A program made the translations under genes and the position numbers. The notes beneath the pieces were generated by a model. It worked only from the letters and a program-made list of their open reading frames with translations. It was not told the origin of the DNA and ran no database searches. A stretch of DNA of 64,000 nucleotides from Streptomyces griseocarneus (GTDB lineage: Bacteria; Actinomycetota; Actinomycetes; Streptomycetales; Streptomycetaceae), in the NCBI RefSeq assembly GCF_014655595.1, contig NZ_BNBL01000001.1, positions 474,310 through 538,309 on the forward strand, given 5' to 3'. This document shows positions 52,456 to 61,653 of this stretch, one piece after another; position 1 is the first letter of the stretch; the number at the start of each line of letters is the position of its first letter.

Positions 52456-54030
52456 ATGAGGGATGACATCTGCCCGGATGTCCTGATCATCGGCGGCGGG
52501 CCCACCGGGCTCGCCCTCGCCGTCGCACTGCGGCAGCACGGGCTGGACGTGGCCGTCGTCGACAAGAAACCCGGCACCCAGCGCGAGGTGCGGGCCAGCG
52601 TCATCTGGCAGCGGGCGCTGGAGATCCTGCGCGACCTCGGCTGCGCCGACCGGTTCGTGGACAGCGGACTGCCCCTGCGCCGGGCCGAGATGTACGTCCA
52701 GGGCCGCCGTGTCGGCGGCCACGAGACGGCCGTGGAGCACACGGCCTTCCCCCGGCCGCTGGGCATCGAACAAGTCGCCATGGAGAGCCTGCTGGCCGAG
52801 CGGCTGGCCGCGCTGGGCACCGAGGTGCGCTGGGAGACCGAGGCGGTGGCCGTGCGGCCGGGCACCGTCGGCGCCGAGGTGGACGTGCGCGGCCCCGACG
52901 GCCGGCTGCGCACGATCGGCTGCCGCTGGGTCGTGGGCTGCGAGGGCGCGCACAGCCTCGTCCGCAAGACGCTGGGCATCGCCTTCGAGGGCGAGCGCCG
53001 CGCCGACCTGCAGGCCCTGCAGATCAACGCCGTGCCCGAATGGAAGTACCCCGTCGCCCCGGACGTCACCTACTTCTTCCTCGAGCGCCGCGTGTGCCTC
53101 ATCGCCTCGCCGCGCCCCGGCGGGGGCTACCGCTTCTTCAGCTTCTGCCAGGACCCCGACCCCCGCCGCGTGGAGGCGCCGGACGCCGCCGAGATGCGGG
53201 ACCTGATCGCCCGGGCCGCGCACGACCCGGACACCCGACTGACGGCCACCGACCCGCGATGGCTGAACCGGGCCCGCTTCCACGACCGCCTCGCCGCCTC
53301 GCTGCGCGAGGGCCCGGCCCTGCTCGCCGGCGACAGCGCCCACATGTGGGCTCCGGTGGGCGGCCGCGGGCTCAACACCGGCTTCCGGGGCGCGCACAAC
53401 CTCGCCTGGAAGCTGGCGGCCGTGCACCGCGGCTGGGCCGTCGACGCGCTGCTCGACACCTACTCCGCCGAACAGCGGCGCACGGCCCAGGAGATCATGC
53501 GGCAGATGCGGCGCAATCTGCTGGAGCTGCCGCCGGCCCCGCTCACGCTGGCCGCCATGCGGCTCCTGGGGCCGGCGCTGATGGGCAGCGAGCGGTTCAG
53601 CCGGCGGGGGAGGATGCTGCTCAGCGAACTCCCCCGGCACCACCGCGCGAGCGAGCTGTCCACCGACAAGGGCGGCCGGGGCGCCCTGCGCGCCGGCGAC
53701 CGGCTGCCCGACCTGCCGGTCGGCGAGCACGGCAAGCGGGGCGGGGTGCACGACCTGCTGTCCTACGACCGGTGGACGCTGCTGATCGTCGGGGCCGGCG
53801 ACGCGATCGGCAACGACCAGCAGTTCGCCCCGCTGAGCCGGCTGATCGGCCGGTACGCGATTCCGGCCGAGGTCTGCGTCCTGCGCCCCGGGCAGCTCGA
53901 CGACGGCGCGCTGCCCGGGGACACGATGCTGCTCGTACGGCCCGACGGGCACATCGGGCTGCGGGCCCGGCTCGGCGACCGCAAGGCCCTGGAGGACTAC
54001 CTCCGGCGGTGGTTCCTCCCCCGGAGCTGA
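52456..54030 (+). CDS. FAD-dependent monooxygenase 2 of the bisindole locus (group A)
   Basis: A 524-residue paralogue of the preceding monooxygenase, alignable by eye over its whole length: VLIIGGGPTGLALAVALRQHG, SVIWQRALEILRDLGCAD, VVGCEGAHSLVRKTLGIAFE, LLAGDSAHMWAPVGGRGLN and NLAWKLAAV. ATG 52456 has GGGGGGA 5 nt upstream; ATG 52432 in the same frame lies inside the leader hairpin and is the alternative. It converges on the P450 gene with only 3 bp between stops. The two monooxygenases are likely tailoring enzymes acting in sequence on the product of the opposite-strand operon. Confidence 0.85.
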   Translation: MRDDICPDVLIIGGGPTGLALAVALRQHGLDVAVVDKKPGTQREVRASVIWQRALEILRDLGCADRFVDSGLPLRRAEMYVQGRRVGGHETAVEHTAFPRPLGIEQVAMESLLAERLAALGTEVRWETEAVAVRPGTVGAEVDVRGPDGRLRTIGCRWVVGCEGAHSLVRKTLGIAFEGERRADLQALQINAVPEWKYPVAPDVTYFFLERRVCLIASPRPGGGYRFFSFCQDPDPRRVEAPDAAEMRDLIARAAHDPDTRLTATDPRWLNRARFHDRLAASLREGPALLAGDSAHMWAPVGGRGLNTGFRGAHNLAWKLAAVHRGWAVDALLDTYSAEQRRTAQEIMRQMRRNLLELPPAPLTLAAMRLLGPALMGSERFSRRGRMLLSELPRHHRASELSTDKGGRGALRAGDRLPDLPVGEHGKRGGVHDLLSYDRWTLLIVGAGDAIGNDQQFAPLSRLIGRYAIPAEVCVLRPGQLDDGALPGDTMLLVRPDGHIGLRARLGDRKALEDYLRRWFLPRS

Positions 54031-54033
54031 AAC

Positions 54034-55233
54034 TCAGCCGGTCCGCACCACCATCCGCGACGGCCCGTGGAAGACCAGGTCGTCGGCGTACGCCACCGGC
54101 TCGTCCGCCAGGGCGAGCCGGGGCAGGCCGCGCAGCAGCTCCAGCAGGCCGGTCTCCGCCTCGACGCGGGCCAGCGGGGCGCCCACGCAGTAGTGCCGGC
54201 CCATGCCGAAGCCGCAGTGCCGGCGGGCGTCGCGGCGGATGTCGAGCCGGTCGGGGGACGGGAAGCCCGCCGGGTCACGGTTGGCCGAGCCCAGCACCAG
54301 GGTCACCTTGCTGCCCGCGGCGATCGTCCGCCCCCCGATCTCGTCGTCCGCGACGGCCCGCCGGCTGATCATCTGCACCGGCGAGTCGTAGCGGACCAGT
54401 TCCTCCACCGCGCCCGGCATCAGCTCCGGCCGCGCGCGCAGCAGCGCGAGCTGGTCCGGGTGGGCGAGCAGCGCGAGCAGGCCCTTGGTCACCAGGTTGG
54501 TGGTCGTCTCATGACCCGCCGTCAGCAGGTGGACGCAGGTGCCGACGAGGACGTCGTCCTCCAGGGGCAGCGCCTCCTGGGCGCGCAGCATCCCGCCGAT
54601 CAGGTCGGCCTCGTAGCGGTGCTGCGCCGCCCGGCGGCGGGCCAGCTCGGCCCGGAAGTACGCGTCGAGTTCCCGCGCCGCCGCGTCGGCCACCGCGAAG
54701 CCGTCGGCCCGGCGCGCCACCCGCGCGCTGGTGGCCTGCTGCAGGTCCACCGCCCGGGCGCGGAACCACGGCCGGTCCGCCGCGCTCACGCCCAGCAGTT
54801 CGCTGATGACGAGGATGGGGAAGGGCGCGGCGAAGCGGTCCACCAGGTCGGCGGTGCCCGCCGCGCGCAGCTCCTCGGCCAGCCCGGCCGCGAGCTGCCG
54901 GATGCGGGGCCGCAAGGCCTCCACGATGCGCGGCGTGAAGCTCTTGGCCACCAGCGCGCGCACCCGCGTGTGCTGGGGAGGGTCCATGAAGACCATCCAG
55001 TTGGCGGTCGTCCGCCGCAGGTGGGGGCACTCGCGCGGCAGCCGGGACGGCGCCCCGCCCCGCCCGTAGCCCCGGCCGGTCAGCACCCGGGCCACGTCGT
55101 CGTGGCGGAAGAGCAGCCAGCCGTCGTCGGCCCGGTGCACGGGGTCCAGCTCGCGGTAGCGTCGGTAGAGGGGGTACGGGTCGGGAACGTGGACGTCCGC
55201 CGCGCGGAACGGGGGAAGGGGCGCGCCGCTCAT
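54034..55233 (-). CDS. rebP: Cytochrome P450 of the indolocarbazole core set (RebP/StaP-like)
   Basis: A 399-residue soluble bacterial P450. I-helix LLTAGHETTTNLV, ExxR-region LMPGAVEELVRYDSPV, and the heme loop FGMGRHYCVGAPLARVEAE with heme-ligand Cys349. It is the last gene of a four-gene operon and overlaps the flavoprotein gene upstream by 4 bp (ATGA). Known for StaP/RebP: with the RebC/StaC flavoprotein it turns chromopyrrolic acid into the indolocarbazole by aryl-aryl coupling and decarboxylation. The P450 family alone would not show this; the assignment rests on operon position next to RebO-, RebD- and RebC-like genes. Electron partners are not in the window. Confidence 0.8.
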   Translation of the reverse strand: MSGAPLPPFRAADVHVPDPYPLYRRYRELDPVHRADDGWLLFRHDDVARVLTGRGYGRGGAPSRLPRECPHLRRTTANWMVFMDPPQHTRVRALVAKSFTPRIVEALRPRIRQLAAGLAEELRAAGTADLVDRFAAPFPILVISELLGVSAADRPWFRARAVDLQQATSARVARRADGFAVADAAARELDAYFRAELARRRAAQHRYEADLIGGMLRAQEALPLEDDVLVGTCVHLLTAGHETTTNLVTKGLLALLAHPDQLALLRARPELMPGAVEELVRYDSPVQMISRRAVADDEIGGRTIAAGSKVTLVLGSANRDPAGFPSPDRLDIRRDARRHCGFGMGRHYCVGAPLARVEAETGLLELLRGLPRLALADEPVAYADDLVFHGPSRMVVRTG

Positions 55234-56837
55234 CGCGCACCCCGCACCGTGTCCGCCAGCGCCCCGGGCTCCGCCGGGAGGGCGGTGCCCCGCCAGGCGA
55301 CGTGGCCGTCCGGGCGGACGAGGACGTGCCGGCCCCGGTACGGCCCCGGCGCCGCCTCCGCGTCCCAGCACGTGACGTCCAGCGGCACGCGCCGCCGCGC
55401 GAAGGCGTCCTCGAACCCCTTCAGCCGCGGCTCGTCCGCCTCCGCCGCGCACAGCAGCCGGAAGGACCGCCCGAAGAGGTCGAGCGTGGAGCGCCCCGCG
55501 CCCAGCCGCGCGTGCGGCGCCCGGCCGCCGGGCAGGGGCGTGTGTTCCCAGCCCCCGTCCCGCTCGCCGCCGCCCACGACCAGCGGCGAGTCGTAGCGGT
55601 AGCCGAAGTGCACGTCGGGCGCCTCGAATTCGCGCCGCACCCCGCCGCACCGGAGCCCCTCCGCCAGCGCCGCCCGGGCCTTTGCGCCCTCCGGGGTGTC
55701 CAGCAGGACCGCCTCGGGGACCTCGCGGCGCACCGTCCGCGCCAGATGGACGTTGGCCTCCTCGAGGCTGTGCGCCGCGACCGGGCGGCGCTCGGTGTCG
55801 TACGCGTCGAGCAGCCCGGGCCCGGCCCAGCCCGCCAGCTCGCCGGCGAGCTTCCAGCCGAGGTCGGCGGCGTCGGCTATGCCGGTGTTCATCCCGAAGC
55901 CCCCGGAGGGCGACAGGGTGTGGGCGGCGTCGCCTGCGAGCAGCACGCGGCCGGCGCGGTAGCGCTCGGCGACGCGGTGGGTCAGGTACCAGACGTTCTC
56001 GGAGACGATCTCCAGCGGGGTGTCGAAGGCGATGGCCGAGCGGACCACCGACAGCGCGTCCCCCTCGAGGGTCAGCCCCGCCCCGGCCGTGAGCCGGTAC
56101 AGCTCGCGGCCGTCCATCGTCCGCAGCGGGAAGCGCAGCCCGCCGGGCCGGACCAGGAAGTGCACCAGGGCGGTCCGCCCGGCCAGCCGCTCGCGCAGCC
56201 CGGGCGCCCGGAAGAGGATGTTGCGGAAGACCCGGGTGGCGTGACGGGCCGGCGCCGCGATGCCCGCCGCCTTGCGCACGGGCGAGGACGCGCCGTCGCA
56301 GGCGGCCAGATAGCGCGCCCGGACGGTCAGTCGCCCGCCGCCGTCGTTCAGGTCGCGCACGGTGGCGGTCACCGCGTCCGCGTCCTGGGCGACGTGCTCC
56401 ACGCGGCAGCGGCGCCGCAGCGGGCCGTCCGGGTGGAGGCCCACCGCGCGGGCCAGCAGCGGGGAGAGCCAGTGCTGCGGGCACACCTGCTCGGGCTCGG
56501 GCGTCCAGGGCGGTTCCGGCCGGCCCCGGGCCGTACCGAAGTCCAGGCGGTGGATCTCGTGGCCGCCCAGCGCGGTCACCCAGGCGACGTCCAGCGAGTG
56601 GTCCTCGGGCCAGCCCGCCGCGCGGATCGCGTCCGCGACGCCCCAGCGCCGGAACAGCTCCATCGACCGCGGGCCGACCGTGCCCACCTTGGGGTGCGCC
56701 ACGCTTCCGTCGGAGGCCTCCATCACCATGAAGTCGACGCCCCGGTAGGCCAGATCCAGGGCCAGTGCCATTCCGACCGGTCCCGCCCCCACGATCAGGA
56801 CGTCGGTGTCGTAGTGCGTCGTGCCCGTGTTCCTCAT
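55230..56837 (-). CDS. rebC: RebC/StaC-like FAD-dependent oxygenase of indolocarbazole biosynthesis
   Basis: A 535-residue flavoprotein. TDVLIVGAGPVGMALALDLA is the FAD motif. The following stretches, HPKVGTVGPRSMELFRRWGV, EQVCPQHWLSPLLARAVG, ACDGASSPVRKAAGI, RVFRNILFRAPGLR, LRFPLRTMDGRELYRL and LAGDAAHTLSPSGGFGMN, agree closely with RebC as I remember it, well beyond generic family similarity. RebC/StaC decide the oxidation state of the aglycone formed with the P450. By my alignment the RebC Phe216 position is Val225 here and the Arg239 position is Arg248. A thioredoxin-like C-terminal domain ends the protein. It overlaps the rebD-like gene (ATGA) and the P450 gene. Confidence 0.88.
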   Translation of the reverse strand: MRNTGTTHYDTDVLIVGAGPVGMALALDLAYRGVDFMVMEASDGSVAHPKVGTVGPRSMELFRRWGVADAIRAAGWPEDHSLDVAWVTALGGHEIHRLDFGTARGRPEPPWTPEPEQVCPQHWLSPLLARAVGLHPDGPLRRRCRVEHVAQDADAVTATVRDLNDGGGRLTVRARYLAACDGASSPVRKAAGIAAPARHATRVFRNILFRAPGLRERLAGRTALVHFLVRPGGLRFPLRTMDGRELYRLTAGAGLTLEGDALSVVRSAIAFDTPLEIVSENVWYLTHRVAERYRAGRVLLAGDAAHTLSPSGGFGMNTGIADAADLGWKLAGELAGWAGPGLLDAYDTERRPVAAHSLEEANVHLARTVRREVPEAVLLDTPEGAKARAALAEGLRCGGVRREFEAPDVHFGYRYDSPLVVGGGERDGGWEHTPLPGGRAPHARLGAGRSTLDLFGRSFRLLCAAEADEPRLKGFEDAFARRRVPLDVTCWDAEAAPGPYRGRHVLVRPDGHVAWRGTALPAEPGALADTVRGAR

Positions 56838-59800
56838 GCCCGTTCCTCACTCCGGCGGAAGAAGTCGGCGTAGAAGGCCGCCATGTCGGCGACCTGCCCC
56901 GGCACCGGCTCGCATTTGCGCGCCGCCGCCGACAGGTGGTCGAAGCGCAGCGCGAGCGAGCGGCGGGCCACGTCGGGGCGGGGCGTGCAGGCGGGCGGGG
57001 CGTCGAGCTCGAAGGTGGGGCCCGCCGTGCGGCCGCGCCGCCCCGACTCCATCGTCACCAGCACCTCGGCCAGCGGGCGCATCAGGCCCGTCATCACGTC
57101 GATCGAGGCGTTCATCAGCCTCGATCGGCGCAGGCTCCCGTCCGGGCTCTCGCCGAAGTGCTGCGCCATCAGCTGCAGGGCCAGGTGGTACGAGCGGTTG
57201 AACAGCCGCCCCACCGCCCGCGCCTCCGGGTCGGTGATCGCGTCCTTCGCCCCGCCGCCCGCCCCGAGGGTGGGGTTGCGCAGCACCGGGTAGGCCGGGT
57301 TCCACGGCACCAGGTGCCCGTACGGGCCCGGGACGCGTTCGGTGGTGAGCGTCTCGGCGATCCGCAGGAAGCTGCGGAAGTGCGAGGTGTCCGAGGGCGC
57401 GGAGCCGCCCAGCACGCCGCCCTCGCCCTGCTCGGCGATGAAGTCCACCGCGAACAGGGCGCTGGAGAGGTCGTCGACCTCCAACTGGTAGTCCGGGTGC
57501 ACGGCGTTGACCGATTCGCGCATGAACAGGTGGTGCTCGCCGCCGCCGCGCCCCTTCTCCACCAGGAACAGGTCGGGGACGCGCCGCAGCCCCTCCCTGA
57601 TCCCCGCGTACAGCTCGCTCACCGAGCCCCAGGTGAAGCCGAGCGGCCGGACGGCCCGGCCGCGCGGCCCGCCCGCGGCGCGGATCCCGGGGACGAGCCC
57701 CGCGGGCTGCTCGATGGCGATGTAGCGCTGCACGCTGCCGACGCTCAGCCCCTCGAGCGCGAAGTCCAGCGGCACCGGCAGCTCGGCGCCGATCGTGGCG
57801 AAGTCGACGAGGGGGATGTGGAAGGGCTCGCCCGTCGCCGTGATGATGTTGTTGACCAGCAGGAAGTGGATCATCTCCTCGCGCGCCACGTTCAGCAGGA
57901 CCCCGCGGATCCCGTCGTCCGTCGTCGCCCCGCCCTGCCCGCACGCGATCTCCAGCTGCCCGGCGGTCCACTGCCCCCGCCGCACGTACTCCCGGCCCGC
58001 GCCGTGGGCCGGCACCGAGAACGCCGCGTAGAGGTACTGCAGCATCACGGCCAGCTCCAGGGCGGCCGCCTGCCGCAGCGCGGTCAGCAGCTCGCCCCGG
58101 GTGGTGATCGACGGCTCCCCGCCGAGGACCGCCGGGGTCCTCAGCGGCGGGCGCGTCCGCGCCTGCTGGTTGCGCAGGTACGCCAGCAGCAGCCGCGCCT
58201 TGGGATCGGTGAGATCGCGCGTGGGCGGCATGTAATAGGTCTTCTCCTTGTTGCGCGGGTCGCACATCTGCCACACCAGCTCCGCGTACGTCTCCACCTT
58301 GCAGCGGTCGGCGAGGCTGAAGACCTCCGAGCGCATGAAGGAGGAGAGGTGCTCGTAGTAGGCGAAGACCTCCCGGTGCAGGAGCGCGAAGTCCACCTCC
58401 GCCCTGGGCACGTCGTCCAGGTGCCAGTCGTCGGGCAGAACGCGCACCGCCAGCCAGCCGGCGCCCGCCCAGAAGCCCAGCGCGTCCTCGTCGTCGTACG
58501 CGGCCCACGCCGAGCCCGGCGCGTCCGTCCCGACGGGCGGCGGGCCGGCCGGCTCGGCGGACAGCAGCACGCGGCACGTGCCGGCCCGTTCGCCGCGCAG
58601 GGTCAGCAGGCCGCGCCCGTGCTCGTCGGTCGCCACCGCGCACTCCCCGGCGTACGGCCCCTCGTCACGCATCCCGAGGACGACCGCGTCGCCGCAGCGG
58701 GCCCCGGGCGCGCCCGCGACCGGATCGGCGGGCAGGGCACGGGGGTTGAAGTACTGCCGCACCGACACCCGTCCCACGCTCGCCGGACGGCCGCGCACGA
58801 ACGACCGCAGCGGCACGCCGACCGCGTGGTCGCGGCCGCGGGCACGGTCGCGGTGGTGCAGGGCGAGGAGGGCGTCGTCGGTCTGGACGTTGGCCTCGCG
58901 CTCGGCCAGCAGCGTCGTCGGCCGCCGGGCGCCGGGTGGGGTGCCGGTCAGGCACAGCCCCTCGTCCGCCGCGGCCCCCCACCCCGGCTCGGCGGGCACC
59001 GTGACGATGCCCGAGGTCGCGTCGCAGGGGTACGCCCCCGCCGGCACCCGGGCGATCAGCCGTCCGGAACCGGCCGTACGCAGCTCCAGGTCACCGGCGT
59101 CCAGGGGCGGCCCGAGCCGGTGCAGCGGGCCGGGGCCCGCCTCCCGCGCCCGGTGGGTGACCGGCACGGCGGAGACCATGTTGAAGGCGGCCCGGCCGCG
59201 GGCCACCTCCACCGTCATGTGGTGCAGCGTCCGGCCGGCCCCCGCGAGGGGGACCAGCAGCCGTCCGGCGGGGTAGCTGCGCATCTCCTCGGCGCGCCAC
59301 GGGGCGATCGTGCCGCGCACCCGCCAGTGGCTGGGGGCGTCGGGGACCGTGGGCGAGGACATGTCGTCCAGGGCGAACTGCACCACCAGCCCGTCCGCGC
59401 CGTGCTCCACCGCCCGGCGCAGCGCGCCGACGGCGGGGGAGAGGCCGCTGTCCGGCAGCCACCCCAGCCCGTGCGCCGGGCCGCCGGGCGGGGTGAGCAC
59501 GAACTGGTGCACGGCGCAGTAGCGCAGCTGCCGGGCCAGGACGTGCTCCCCCACGTCGAGGACGCGGCCGAAGTCGACCCAGCGCGGCGGCTGGAGGCCG
59601 CTGACGGGGCCGGTGAGCATGTAGCCGTCGTCGTGCGAGCGCCCCAGCCGGCCGAACCCGAACCGGCCGGCCATCAGCGCCATGGTCCACCCCGAGGCCG
59701 GGTCGAGGTCGAAGACGCGGGCCCGGTTGACGGTGGTGCGCAGGTATTCGTTGTAGTGCCCCCAGACGTCCACGCTCCGGCCCACGACGGGATCGGCGGT

Positions 59801-60127
59801 GTCGGGCGGATCCCCGGGGGCGGCGTCCGGGCCCTGGACCGACACGACCTCGGCGGTGATCCAGAAGTGGCCGTTGCCGTCGAAGTTCCAGCCCGTCGCG
59901 GCGCTGAACTCCCCGTCGGGCGACGGCCGTCCGGCCGCGTCGAAGCGCGGTCCGCGCCGCCGCAGGTAGTCGTGGTACTCGGCGGCGGGCCGCTCGGCGG
60001 GGAACGGCCCGTCGTCCGTCAGCGCGCGGTGGGCCGCCAGGTCGGTCAGCCCGCTGCGCGGTCCGGTCGGCAGCTTCGTCGTGGCGGTGCCGGCGAAGTG
60101 CAGCCTGGGCAGGTCGAACACGCTCAT
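56834..60127 (-). CDS. rebD: Chromopyrrolic acid synthase (RebD/StaD/VioB family)
   Basis: A 1097-residue two-part enzyme. The N-terminus SVFDLPRLHFAGTATTKLPT is the typical opening of VioB/RebD proteins, and the first about 620 residues form the VioB-specific region. A ferritin-like domain follows (about 660-900), with helices ALELAVMLQYLYAAFSVPAH and NVAREEMIHFLLVNNIITA that carry the iron-ligand Glu and His. Known: dimerisation of two indole-3-pyruvate imines, made from tryptophan by RebO/VioA, into chromopyrrolic acid (or the VioB imine dimer). The start overlaps the tryptophan oxidase stop (TGATG), and the end overlaps the RebC-like gene. Size is close to RebD, StaD and VioB (about 1000-1110). 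The RebC-like neighbour favours chromopyrrolate over violacein. Confidence 0.92.
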   Translation of the reverse strand: MSVFDLPRLHFAGTATTKLPTGPRSGLTDLAAHRALTDDGPFPAERPAAEYHDYLRRRGPRFDAAGRPSPDGEFSAATGWNFDGNGHFWITAEVVSVQGPDAAPGDPPDTADPVVGRSVDVWGHYNEYLRTTVNRARVFDLDPASGWTMALMAGRFGFGRLGRSHDDGYMLTGPVSGLQPPRWVDFGRVLDVGEHVLARQLRYCAVHQFVLTPPGGPAHGLGWLPDSGLSPAVGALRRAVEHGADGLVVQFALDDMSSPTVPDAPSHWRVRGTIAPWRAEEMRSYPAGRLLVPLAGAGRTLHHMTVEVARGRAAFNMVSAVPVTHRAREAGPGPLHRLGPPLDAGDLELRTAGSGRLIARVPAGAYPCDATSGIVTVPAEPGWGAAADEGLCLTGTPPGARRPTTLLAEREANVQTDDALLALHHRDRARGRDHAVGVPLRSFVRGRPASVGRVSVRQYFNPRALPADPVAGAPGARCGDAVVLGMRDEGPYAGECAVATDEHGRGLLTLRGERAGTCRVLLSAEPAGPPPVGTDAPGSAWAAYDDEDALGFWAGAGWLAVRVLPDDWHLDDVPRAEVDFALLHREVFAYYEHLSSFMRSEVFSLADRCKVETYAELVWQMCDPRNKEKTYYMPPTRDLTDPKARLLLAYLRNQQARTRPPLRTPAVLGGEPSITTRGELLTALRQAAALELAVMLQYLYAAFSVPAHGAGREYVRRGQWTAGQLEIACGQGGATTDDGIRGVLLNVAREEMIHFLLVNNIITATGEPFHIPLVDFATIGAELPVPLDFALEGLSVGSVQRYIAIEQPAGLVPGIRAAGGPRGRAVRPLGFTWGSVSELYAGIREGLRRVPDLFLVEKGRGGGEHHLFMRESVNAVHPDYQLEVDDLSSALFAVDFIAEQGEGGVLGGSAPSDTSHFRSFLRIAETLTTERVPGPYGHLVPWNPAYPVLRNPTLGAGGGAKDAITDPEARAVGRLFNRSYHLALQLMAQHFGESPDGSLRRSRLMNASIDVMTGLMRPLAEVLVTMESGRRGRTAGPTFELDAPPACTPRPDVARRSLALRFDHLSAAARKCEPVPGQVADMAAFYADFFRRSEERA

Positions 60128-61653
60128 CACAGGGCTCCCGCGGGGTCGTGGCGGTCGGCGGCGGTCGCGGTGCGGTGGGCCGGCTCGTGGCGTTCCACCG
60201 CTTCGACGGCCCGCAGCGCGGATTCGATCCCTCCCTCGATCCACGCGGAGGCAGTGGAGCAGTGTTCGCCGGCGAAGAACAGCCTGCCCACGGGGCGGAA
60301 GGCGCGGCGCAGTTCCTGCGCGCACCTCTCGTCGCTCTTGCCCCAGCGGTAGGCGCAGCCGCCGCCGCTCCAGGGGACGTTCCCCCAGGCCACGCTCACG
60401 ACGTCCAGCACCATGCCGGGGGTCATCAGCTCGGGGTGGACCGCGCTGAGCTCGTCGAGGACGAGGCGGTGGCGCCGCCGCACGGACATCCGGCCGAACC
60501 GGGCGGCCTCGTCGCCGATGGTGTAGCTGGCGAGCAGCGCCGCGCCCCGCCCGGGCTCGCCGTCGGCGGCCGGATAGTACGTCTGGCGGACGCGCCCTCC
60601 GGTGAACGAGGCCCCGCCCTGTATGCCGCCCTCGCGCCAGAACGCCTCGCGGCAGTGGACGGCCACCTTGGTGGCCGGGCAGTACTCCACCTCCCGCAGC
60701 ACGTCCAGCTTGTCGGCGTCCAGCCCCCGCAGCCGCATCCGGCGGACGGCGGGGAAGGGCGCGGTGCACACGACGAGGTCCGCGTGCTCCTCGAACGTGC
60801 GGGCGCCGGCGCGGACCGTGAGCCGGACGCCGTCGTCGCACACCTCGATCCCGGTGACCCGGTGGCCGAGGAGCACCGGCCCGCGCAGCCGGCCGGCCAC
60901 GGCGCGCGGCAGCGCGTCCATGCCGCCGTGCAGGCGCAGCAGGTCGGGGCTGGTCTCGGCGAGGATGTCGTCGAGGAAGCTGTTGAGCCGGGCGCTGCAG
61001 CCCGCCCGGATGCCGGGATGGGCGGAGAACAGCGAGTGGAGGTCGACGCGGTCGCGGGCCGGGCCGCGCAGGTGCGGGCCGAGGTCGACGAGGGCGACCA
61101 GGTCCAGCAGTTGGCGGCGCAGGTCCATGCGCAGTGCCTCCCGCAGGTCGGGCGGGGCGATGGCGTCGACGATGGCCGTCAGCCAGGCGCCGAAGGCGAC
61201 GATGCCGTCGTCGGGGCGCTGCCACGGGCGGTGTCGCTCCAGCTCGCGCAGGAAGTTCTCGCGCAGCGGGGCGGCCGCGTCCCGGATGCGCAGGAAGCCG
61301 TCCCCGGTGCGCAGGAATGCGTTTTCGTCGGACAGGAGTGTGGTGAAGGTGCGGAGTTTTTCGTCCAGCCCCATTCGTCGAATGTATTCGAGCGTGGTGT
61401 GGTGATGGGCCGGAATGCGCATGGCGCCGAGCTCCACGGACGGTGCGCCGGGGCCCCGGCCGAACCGGTGGGTGTGGATGCGTCCTCCGATGCGCGTGGT
61501 GCCTTCCAGGACCTTCACGCGGTACCCCCGGCACTCCAGTTCGTGGGCCGCGACGAGACCGGAGATTCCGGCTCCGACGACGGCCACCCGGCGGCCGGGC
61601 TGTTCGAATTTATCGAATGTGTGGGCATGCCAAACTCGCGAAGCGGCGTCCAT
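60127..61653 (-). CDS. rebO: L-tryptophan oxidase (RebO/StaO/VioA-like flavin amine oxidase)
   Basis: A 508-residue flavin amine oxidase. FAD motif VAVVGAGISGLVAAHELECRG, then GTTRIGGRIHTHRFG and ELGAMRIP (substrate carboxylate Arg region of L-amino acid oxidases), and the C-terminal FAD motif GRLFFAGEHCSTASAWIEGG. Placed directly before and overlapping the RebD/VioB-like gene, it should oxidise L-tryptophan to indole-3-pyruvate imine. ATG 61653 is chosen for GGGGGGAA upstream. It is the first gene of the four-gene operon, so its promoter should lie between 61654 and about 61800. I find no TTA codon in it. Confidence 0.9.
   Translation of the reverse strand: MDAASRVWHAHTFDKFEQPGRRVAVVGAGISGLVAAHELECRGYRVKVLEGTTRIGGRIHTHRFGRGPGAPSVELGAMRIPAHHHTTLEYIRRMGLDEKLRTFTTLLSDENAFLRTGDGFLRIRDAAAPLRENFLRELERHRPWQRPDDGIVAFGAWLTAIVDAIAPPDLREALRMDLRRQLLDLVALVDLGPHLRGPARDRVDLHSLFSAHPGIRAGCSARLNSFLDDILAETSPDLLRLHGGMDALPRAVAGRLRGPVLLGHRVTGIEVCDDGVRLTVRAGARTFEEHADLVVCTAPFPAVRRMRLRGLDADKLDVLREVEYCPATKVAVHCREAFWREGGIQGGASFTGGRVRQTYYPAADGEPGRGAALLASYTIGDEAARFGRMSVRRRHRLVLDELSAVHPELMTPGMVLDVVSVAWGNVPWSGGGCAYRWGKSDERCAQELRRAFRPVGRLFFAGEHCSTASAWIEGGIESALRAVEAVERHEPAHRTATAADRHDPAGAL

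Noticed and set aside
56765..60352. Long plus-strand open frame opposite the RebD-like gene
   Set aside because: Low-complexity Arg/Gly/His/Val composition and no recognisable domain. The minus strand encodes a full VioB/RebD-type protein coupled to its neighbours.
54034..61653. Violacein-type pathway instead of indolocarbazole
   Set aside because: VioA/VioB-like genes would also fit the first two genes, but there is no VioE-like or VioC/VioD-type gene. The third gene matches RebC closely, and a P450 follows.
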